A stretch of 64,000 nt of DNA from an uncultured Collinsella sp. (GTDB taxonomy: Bacteria; Actinomycetota; Coriobacteriia; Coriobacteriales; Coriobacteriaceae). The notes below the pieces were generated by a model that searched no databases, had not been told where the DNA came from, and worked only from the letters and a program-made list of their open reading frames with translations. This document shows positions 58,371 through 64,000 of this stretch, one piece after another; the stretch's first letter is position 1; each line of letters opens with the position of its first letter. Where the stretch lies: NCBI GenBank assembly GCA_934621295.1, contig CAKTVB010000002.1, positions 1-64,000 on the forward strand, given 5' to 3'. Position numbers and translations under genes: made by a program.

Positions 58371-59621
58371 ATGGACAATCGCAAAGAGGGCGTGTGCGCT
58401 TCGGGGAATTTTCTGACCTATGTCCAAACAACTTTGGATACATGGGATGAGCGACCGTTTTCTTCGGTCGATAGCCTCGTCTTGTCGTGGCTTGCCTACT
58501 ATCGGCTGCCTGCTGATTGCTATGCCGCTGCTACTTGGGAAGGCGCCGGCGTTCGCGATCTTCTACGCCTGGAGTGTCGCGAGTCCATGACGGGCGAGCT
58601 ATGGGATCCGCAAGCCAGCTGGGATTTGCTGGTTGCCGTATGTGCGAACCCCCGCTATCGGGGCTTGCGCGTATGCGGCTATCGCACGGCGTTCGATGCG
58701 GCGGCGGAGGAGCAGTTTGCCGCTATGACCTTTCGATTACCCGGTGGGGGCGCTTTTGTTGCCTTTCGAGGGACCGATTCGACTATGGTGGGCTGGAAGG
58801 AAGATTTCAACATGTCCTTCCGCTGCCCTGTCCCCGCGCAAGCAACAGCGACTTCATATCTTGAATCGGCAGCTGCTGCACTGGATGGTCCGCTTATGTG
58901 CGGCGGTCATTCGAAGGGTGGAAACCTTGCCGTCTATGCGGCGAGCATGTGCGATCCCATCGTGCGTGAGCGTCTCGTGCGCGTGTATTCGCATGACGGG
59001 CCCGGCTTTAATGAAGCCTTTTTGGGCGGTGCGGAGTATCGGGCGCTGGCTGCTGCCGGCAAGATCGACAAAACGCTTCCGCGTTCTTCGGTCATCGGTA
59101 TGATCTTTGAGCATCAGGAGGATTATGCCGTAGTCGAAAGCAGCGATTTTGGTCTTTTGCAGCACAATCCCTTCTCGTGGGTGGTGCCTCAGGGGGAGGC
59201 CGATTTTGCCTATTGCGAGGGCCTCTCGGCGGGCGCACGCTATATGGACGATGCTTTGGCCGCATGGGTTGCCGGCGTGACGCCTGCGGAGCGTGGCCGT
59301 TTTATCGACGAGCTGTTTGGGCTGCTGAACGCCACCGGAGCGGAGCATTTTTCGGATATCACTGCCGATTGGCAGCAAAACGTGCCAAAGATCCTTTCCG
59401 CGCTTTCCGAGGTCGACCCCGATACGCGGAGGTTTCTCATCGATACCCTGGCGGCTTTTGCTCGCTGTGCATTAACCCCCAAGCTGCCCGAGCTTTCCAA
59501 TTTGATCGAGACGCTTCGCACCTCACTGCCGCTGGAACGCATCGACGGAGTCCCCGCTTGGCGAGACAAAGTTGCCGCCGCCCTGCGTGAGCGCGGATCT
59601 GACTCGAACAAGGCGCTGTAG
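58371..59621 (+). CDS. Mbeg1-like (DUF2974) alpha/beta hydrolase, probable lipase
   Basis: 416 aa. The serine-hydrolase elbow is MCGGHSKGGNLAVYAAS near residue 185 (G-H-S-K-G). VAFRGTDSTMVGWKEDFNMS upstream and YSHDGPGFNEAFLGG downstream are DUF2974/Mbeg1 family blocks. The His for the triad is probably in the late FEHQEDYAV region. No signal peptide, so cytosolic. Substrate unknown. ATG 58371 (MDNRKEGV) follows GAGGGCTTC; upstream ATGs are less likely. Single gene. Confidence 0.82.
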   Translation: MDNRKEGVCASGNFLTYVQTTLDTWDERPFSSVDSLVLSWLAYYRLPADCYAAATWEGAGVRDLLRLECRESMTGELWDPQASWDLLVAVCANPRYRGLRVCGYRTAFDAAAEEQFAAMTFRLPGGGAFVAFRGTDSTMVGWKEDFNMSFRCPVPAQATATSYLESAAAALDGPLMCGGHSKGGNLAVYAASMCDPIVRERLVRVYSHDGPGFNEAFLGGAEYRALAAAGKIDKTLPRSSVIGMIFEHQEDYAVVESSDFGLLQHNPFSWVVPQGEADFAYCEGLSAGARYMDDALAAWVAGVTPAERGRFIDELFGLLNATGAEHFSDITADWQQNVPKILSALSEVDPDTRRFLIDTLAAFARCALTPKLPELSNLIETLRTSLPLERIDGVPAWRDKVAAALRERGSDSNKAL

Positions 59622-59688
59622 TTTTGGTTTGCATGTCGCTTGTGCTGGTATCATGGCAGGGTTCAATTTGCATCCGAGGAGCATTTCG

Positions 59689-60696
59689 ATGAAGATCAAT
59701 CACGCCATCTTGCATATTCTGGACTTTGAGTCTGCGGTTAACGTCATCAGCCAGCGCGAACTTGACCTCGAAGACAGCCGTGCGTGTCGTCAGTTTGTCA
59801 CCACTCATCTGCGTCGCGCGCGAGAGAGCGGGGACAACAGGCGAGCGACTTTCTCCGAGGATTCCGCATTCGGCGGTGAGCTCAAAAGCTATTTCTTTGG
59901 TGAGCGCGACTTCATCGATCTCTCTCAACAGATAGCGGATTTCATCGGCGGTGAGCTTTCGCGTGCCGATAAAGCCCAATCAACCGACATCCTTGTTGCC
60001 GATTTTGATGATGACGACGATGTGCGCTGGTTTGCCGTGATGCTTCTTTCGAGCAAGCAGGCGTTTATGCACGAGGTGGGCACCGATGCTGGCCAGACCG
60101 TAAACGGTATCGCTCGCCATTATGCGATTTTGCCCAACCCCTCGCAGAAGCTGCAGAGCTACTGTGTGGTGCGCGCAAGCACCATGGAGATCGGCTACGT
60201 GGACAAGAAGCGCAAGATCGCCGGTGAGGATCGCATGCTGATCCCGGAGGGATTGCTGCAGTGCGAGACGGGCGTTTCGGGCAAGGAGGCTATCGACACC
60301 GTTACGCGCGTGGTCGAAGAGGTTGCCGAGGAGCACGGTGCCAACACTGCCGTGGCGCTCGCTAAGGTCAAGGCTGCTGTGGCCGAGCGCGTCGAGGATG
60401 ACGAGGAACTGCCGCCGTGGGATATCGTCGACGAGGTGTTCGAGGATAGCCCTCAGATCAAGGAGAGCGTTAAGTCCGCTTTGCGTGAGGAAAAGCTGCC
60501 CGAGCGCGTGCCCGTGGAGCGCAAGCAGGTCGAGCGTGCAGCCGTGCGCAACCATAAGATTCGTACCGACACCGGTATCGAGATCAGCTTCCCAGCAGAG
60601 ATGGGTTCCAACTCCGATTACATCGAGTTCGTCAACGAGCCCAACGGTCTTATCTCCATCGAGCTCAAGAAGATCAGCAGCATCGAGAACCGCTAG
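59689..60696 (+). CDS. Nucleoid-associated protein (NdpA/YejK-like)
   Basis: 335 aa. MKINHAILHILDFESAVNVI is the family N-terminus, then a helix-rich region, LVADFDDDDDVRWFAVMLLS and QAFMHEVGTDAGQTVNGIAR. The C-terminal half is acidic and ends in SDYIEFVNEPNGLISIELKK. NdpA-like proteins bind the nucleoid in E. coli; the exact role here is unknown. ATG 59689 follows CGAGGAGC. Ends with a hairpin shared with the convergent dapH side. Confidence 0.82.
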   Translation: MKINHAILHILDFESAVNVISQRELDLEDSRACRQFVTTHLRRARESGDNRRATFSEDSAFGGELKSYFFGERDFIDLSQQIADFIGGELSRADKAQSTDILVADFDDDDDVRWFAVMLLSSKQAFMHEVGTDAGQTVNGIARHYAILPNPSQKLQSYCVVRASTMEIGYVDKKRKIAGEDRMLIPEGLLQCETGVSGKEAIDTVTRVVEEVAEEHGANTAVALAKVKAAVAERVEDDEELPPWDIVDEVFEDSPQIKESVKSALREEKLPERVPVERKQVERAAVRNHKIRTDTGIEISFPAEMGSNSDYIEFVNEPNGLISIELKKISSIENR

Positions 60697-60727
60697 GGCG
60701 GCAGGCTGTGTAACCAGAGCGGTGCGC

Positions 60728-60768
60728 CAGGGGGCCTTGAAGAGCTGGTGCTCCTCAAGGCCCCCTGG
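60728..60768. terminator. Long hairpin between convergent genes
   Basis: CCAGGGGGCCTTGA/TCAAGGCCCCCTGG arms with an inner AGAGC/GCTCC stem. No T-run on the plus strand. Probably slows transcription from both sides. Confidence 0.55.
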
Positions 60769-60811
60769 CCCCCTTGCTTAAAAATGACTACTTATCGGAC
60801 ATTGCCCGCCA

Positions 60812-61531
60812 CTACAGTTGGCGCAGGCCCTCTTCGAGACCGGTCTTGCTGTCGGTCTTCTCGTCGCGCTGCTTAATGACGTGTGCAGGAACACCAGCTA
60901 CGACGGCACCTGCGGGAACGTCCTCAACGCATACAGCGCCAGCTGCTACGACGGCATTTTCGCCCACATGTACGCCCTCGAGTACAACGGCATTGGCGCC
61001 GATGAGCACGCCGTCCTCAACGATGACGGGCGTAGCGCTTGCGGGCTCGACGACGCCGGCCAAAACGGTACCGGCTCCGATGTGGCAGTTCTTGCCCACG
61101 GTAGCACGGCCGCCCAGGATGGCGCCCATATCAATCATGGAACCCTCGCCGATCACGGCGCCGATGTTGATGACGGCACCCATCATGATCACGGCGTTGT
61201 CTCCGATGGACACGCGGTCGCGGATGGTTGCACCCGGCTCGATGCGTGCGTTGATGCCCTTCATATCCAACAGAGGCACGGCGGAATTGCGACAGTCGTT
61301 CTCGATGTCGAAGTACTCGATATCGTCTGCATGGGCATCGAGAATGCCCTCGAGCTCAGACCAGTCGCCAAAGACAACCTGTCCCGCGCTGTCGCCGTAG
61401 GTGTGAGCGGAGCCGAAGTCGACCTGTTTGCCTTCCTTAACGCGCACATAAACCTTCACGGGCGTCTTTTTCTCGGCATTTGCGATGAAGTTAATGATCT
61501 CCTGTGCATCCATGTTGGTATCGCTTGACAT
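60812..61531 (-). CDS. dapH: Tetrahydrodipicolinate N-acetyltransferase DapH
   Basis: 239 aa. Left-handed beta-helix acyltransferase of the acetylated lysine branch (tetrahydropicolinate plus acetyl-CoA). The N-terminal alpha/beta part (MDAQEIINFIANAEKKTPVK) leads into hexapeptide repeats: IEPGATIRDRVSIGDNAVIM, INIGAVIGEGSMIDMGAIL, CHIGAGTVLAGVVEP and GVHVGENAVVAAGAVCVEDV. The arrangement is DapH (acetyl) rather than DapD (succinyl). Start ATG 61531 after AAAGGAAGGCCC. Last gene of lysA-dapA-dapB-dapH. Confidence 0.93.
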   Translation of the reverse strand: MSSDTNMDAQEIINFIANAEKKTPVKVYVRVKEGKQVDFGSAHTYGDSAGQVVFGDWSELEGILDAHADDIEYFDIENDCRNSAVPLLDMKGINARIEPGATIRDRVSIGDNAVIMMGAVINIGAVIGEGSMIDMGAILGGRATVGKNCHIGAGTVLAGVVEPASATPVIVEDGVLIGANAVVLEGVHVGENAVVAAGAVCVEDVPAGAVVAGVPAHVIKQRDEKTDSKTGLEEGLRQL

Positions 61532-61588
61532 GGGCCTTCCTTTCAAAACGAGGCGCAGCGTTGCTGCGTGATTCTAGCTAATGCTTTA

Positions 61589-62329
61589 TTACTCGAACAT
61601 AACCTGGTCAAAGGTATAGAAACCAGGTTCGCGCTTCACAATGTTCTGCGCGGCGGCAAGTGCGCCGTTGACAAAGATTTGGCGGCTGGTGGCGCGGTGG
61701 GTGAGAGAGACCTCCTCGTCGGCACCAAAGAAGCTCACCGTGTGCACGCCCGCGACGGTGCCGCCGCGCAACGAATGCATGCCGACCTCTTTGGGGTTGC
61801 GCTTGCCGCACATACCCTCGCGTCCATATTGGGCGTAATAGTCGCTCTCGGGCTCGGCGGCAAGGACCTCGTCCAGAAGCATCTTTGCCGTGCCGGAAGG
61901 GGCATCGACCTTTTGGTTGTGGTGCGTCTCGCAGATCTCGACATCAAAGCCGGGGAGCTCACGGGTTGCCTGGGCTGCCAGGTGGCGCAGTGCAGCCACG
62001 CCGATGGAGTAGTTACCGCTCCACATAACACGGGCGTGCTTTCCCAACTGCTTTACCTGCTCGAACTGATCTTCGGTGTAGCCCGTGGTGCCGCTGACGA
62101 GCGCCGCGCCCGTGCGCTCAACATAGGCTGCGACGGCGGGCAGGGTACAGGTGTTGGAAAAATCGATAATCACGTCGGCGACGGGGGCAGTGGCCAGTTT
62201 GTCCGTATCAAAGCCCACCTGGGCCTTGATATCGAAGAGGGGCTCGCCGGTTGCGTCCGTCATGGACTCGGCGGTTGTTTTGATGAGCGAGCCCATGCGG
62301 CCCGTTCCCATGATGATGGCACTAAGCAA
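61589..62329 (-). CDS. dapB: 4-hydroxy-tetrahydrodipicolinate reductase DapB
   Basis: 246 aa. The nucleotide site is LLSAIIMGTGRMGSLI; SGTTGYTEDQF, SGNYSIGVAALRHLAA and the His pair/Lys of ETHHNQKVDAPSGTA are the family catalytic blocks. The only start that keeps the first beta strand is TTG at 62329. This TTG is 9 bases after AAGGAGG and overlaps the dapA stop by 8 bases, so I take it as a translationally coupled TTG start; the internal ATG at MGTGRMG would delete that strand. Confidence 0.93.
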   Translation of the reverse strand: MLSAIIMGTGRMGSLIKTTAESMTDATGEPLFDIKAQVGFDTDKLATAPVADVIIDFSNTCTLPAVAAYVERTGAALVSGTTGYTEDQFEQVKQLGKHARVMWSGNYSIGVAALRHLAAQATRELPGFDVEICETHHNQKVDAPSGTAKMLLDEVLAAEPESDYYAQYGREGMCGKRNPKEVGMHSLRGGTVAGVHTVSFFGADEEVSLTHRATSRQIFVNGALAAAQNIVKREPGFYTFDQVMFE

Positions 62330-63212
62330 TGATATCTGCCTCCTTGAGGGTTGCCGTAAGGGCGGCGCGGGTGTTGTCTGCCATGGGCATGAGCGGCATG
62401 CGGTAGTTGAGGTCAAGCAGGCCCATCTGGCTTAAGGCTTCCTTGACGGGAATGGGGTTGACCTCGCTAAAGAGTGCCTGGATAAGCGGTTGGCCGGCGA
62501 TTTGGATTTCTCGCGCGCGCTCGACGTTGCCGTCCAGGTAGGCGCGACACATCTCGTGGACGAGCGCGGGCTGGACATCTGCCCAGACGCTGATGGTGCC
62601 CGAGGCGCCCAGGCTCATGAGGGGCACGGTGAGGGCGTCTTCGCCCGAGTACATGCGAAAGTCGTCAGAGAGCAGATGCGCGATGCTCGCCGCGAACGCA
62701 ACGTTGCCGCTTGCCTCTTTGATGCCCATGACGTTGGGGTGCGCGGCCAAGCGCTCGACATTGCGCTTACTGATGCTGCAGCCGCAGCGACCGGGAATGT
62801 TGTAGAGGATGCACGGAATGTCGACGGCGTCGGCCACGGTCTTAAAGTGCTGGTAGATGCCCTCTTCGTTGGATTTATTGTAGTACGGCGTGATGGTAAG
62901 CAGGCCGTCTGCGCCCAGGCGCTGGTAGGAGAGCGACTTGTCGAGCATCGTGGTGGTCGAGTTTGAACCGGAGCCCGCGATGACGGGGATGCGTCCGGCA
63001 ACCTGCTTGACCACGGCGGCAACGACGCTGTTGTCCTCCTCGTCGGTCATGGTTGCGGATTCGCCCGTGGTGCCCAGCACCAAAATGGCGTCCGTCTTGT
63101 TTTGCAGGTGGAAATCGACCAAGCGCTCAAGCGCGGCGAAGTCGACGCTGCCGTCGGCGCAAAAGGGCGTGACGAGAGCTACGATCGAGCCCTCAAGATT
63201 GCGGATATCCAT
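62322..63212 (-). CDS. dapA: 4-hydroxy-tetrahydrodipicolinate synthase DapA
   Basis: 296 aa. First committed step of the lysine/diaminopimelate route (aspartate semialdehyde plus pyruvate). VALVTPFCADGSVDFAALER, LVLGTTGESATMTDEE, YNIPGRCGCSISKRNVERLA and the Schiff-base Lys in MGIKEASGNVAFA are all present. The end encodes the ribosome binding site of dapB. It is 16 bases after the lysA stop. Confidence 0.95.
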   Translation of the reverse strand: MDIRNLEGSIVALVTPFCADGSVDFAALERLVDFHLQNKTDAILVLGTTGESATMTDEEDNSVVAAVVKQVAGRIPVIAGSGSNSTTTMLDKSLSYQRLGADGLLTITPYYNKSNEEGIYQHFKTVADAVDIPCILYNIPGRCGCSISKRNVERLAAHPNVMGIKEASGNVAFAASIAHLLSDDFRMYSGEDALTVPLMSLGASGTISVWADVQPALVHEMCRAYLDGNVERAREIQIAGQPLIQALFSEVNPIPVKEALSQMGLLDLNYRMPLMPMADNTRAALTATLKEADIIA

Positions 63213-63228
63213 CTATTCAGTTCCTTTC

Positions 63229-64000
63229 TTAGGAATTGTTCTTCAAGCTGTTGAGAAGTTGCTGACCTGTGGCGGTAAAGTCGAGGGTGGCGAAGTAGTC
63301 GGCGGGCGTCTCGGCGCGGCGAATGAGCTCGCAGGCGCCGTTCTCGCGCAGTAGGATCTCCGCCGAGCGCAGGCGGCCGTTGTAGTTGTAGCCCATGGAG
63401 TAACCATGTGCTCCGGTATCGTGGATGATCAGCAAATCGCCGGCATCGATATGGGGGAGCGCGCGGTCGACGGCGAACTTGTCGTTGTTCTCGCACAGGT
63501 TGCCGGTTACGTCATACGTGTTCGTAGCGGCGGCGTTTGATTTATCCGGCCCGTTTTCCTGCCCCATCACGGTGATGTGATGGTAGGCGCCGTACATGGC
63601 GGGTCGAATGAGATCGACGGCACTTGCGTCGACGCCGATATAGTCCTTGTAGATGTGCTTCTCGTGCAGGGCTCGTGTGACCAAGCAGCCGTAGGGACCC
63701 ATCATGAAGCGGCCCATCTCGCAGAAGATAGAGACATCTCCCATGCCGGCGGGGACGAGTACCTCCTCGAAGGCTTGGCGCACGCCTTCACCGATGGTAC
63801 GGATGTCATTAGGCTCCTGATCGGGGCGATAGGGGATGCCGACGCCACCGGAAAGGTTGACAAATGCCACGTGGGCGCCCGTTTCGCGTTGCAGGCGCAC
63901 CGCGAGGTCGAACAGGATGCGCGCAAGGGCGGGATAATAGTCGTTGGTCACGGTGTTGCTTGCCAAGAAGGCGTGGATGCCAAAGTTCTCGGCGCCGCGC
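63229..64000 (-). CDS. lysA: Diaminopimelate decarboxylase LysA (5' part cut by the window)
   Basis: Last step of lysine synthesis (meso-diaminopimelate to lysine). Only the 3' part, 256 codons, lies in the window; the reading frame runs off the end at 64000 (ENFGIHAFLASNTVTNDYYP). Visible landmarks: NLSGGVGIPYRP (phosphate-binding Gly), ICEMGRFMMGPYGCLVTR, GNLCENNDKFAVDRALP and a family end ALDFTATG-like. The conserved PLP Lys is upstream, outside the window. First gene of the dap operon. Confidence 0.93.
   Translation of the reverse strand, partial: RGAENFGIHAFLASNTVTNDYYPALARILFDLAVRLQRETGAHVAFVNLSGGVGIPYRPDQEPNDIRTIGEGVRQAFEEVLVPAGMGDVSIFCEMGRFMMGPYGCLVTRALHEKHIYKDYIGVDASAVDLIRPAMYGAYHHITVMGQENGPDKSNAAATNTYDVTGNLCENNDKFAVDRALPHIDAGDLLIIHDTGAHGYSMGYNYNGRLRSAEILLRENGACELIRRAETPADYFATLDFTATGQQLLNSLKNNS

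Overview
The window looks like a chromosomal segment of a GC-rich gut actinobacterium of class Coriobacteriia, most likely Collinsella or a close relative. I infer this from codon usage, the gene families and the gene order (Suf operon with an Rrf2 regulator, ECF transporters, DapH-type lysine pathway, OST-HTH/DUF3825 protein). I could not run a search. No rRNA, tRNA, CRISPR array or intact insertion sequence was seen.

Layout. 1-12.4 kb (mostly +): HAD phosphatase, M20 dipeptidase, a complete phosphate importer pstSCAB without phoU, an ABC-F protein, an odd iron-ADH-family protein, glucose-6-phosphate isomerase and a second HAD phosphatase. 12.4-15.4 kb (-): TatD nuclease, TcdA (tRNA t6A dehydratase), a 0.6 kb non-coding stretch with large inverted repeats, and a TauE/SafE exporter. 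15.5-21.3 kb: the Fe-S assembly operon sufCBDSU (-), divergent from an Rrf2 regulator (+). 21.4-25 kb: DegV, a TIM-barrel-like protein, a tiny membrane protein and RsmB. 25-29.1 kb (-): an ECF uptake operon (two S components, a fused double ATPase, EcfT). It is preceded by a 23-residue leader peptide with three tandem Trp codons and a strong terminator, which is a classical attenuator and points to tryptophan as the substrate. 29.2-35.7 kb: lipid kinase, RNase D, an SdpR/SdpI pair with a perfect palindromic operator, a DUF554 protein without a usable start codon, a nitroreductase and EttA.

35.9-46.8 kb is a phage-tail cluster: tail terminator-like protein, tail tube, two tail-assembly proteins and an SANT/Myb-like regulator on the minus strand; tape measure, FN3 tail protein, baseplate/hub-like protein, collar fibre, holin and amidase endolysin on the plus strand. 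No capsid, portal, terminase, integrase or replication gene is present. This fits a flexible tailocin (F-type-like phage tail particle) or a prophage remnant reduced to tail and lysis. Inverting the left half would restore the canonical siphophage order. An AT-rich orphan gene sits at the centre.

47-64 kb: a large OST-HTH/DUF3825-like protein, a Ser/Thr-rich membrane protein, three family-2 glycosyltransferases, NAD synthetase, a PLP aminotransferase, L-lactate dehydrogenase, a Mbeg1-like alpha/beta hydrolase, a nucleoid-associated protein, and the lysine/diaminopimelate operon lysA-dapA-dapB-dapH (-), with lysA cut by the window edge. The aminotransferase at 55.9 kb could supply the acetylated DAP pathway implied by DapH.
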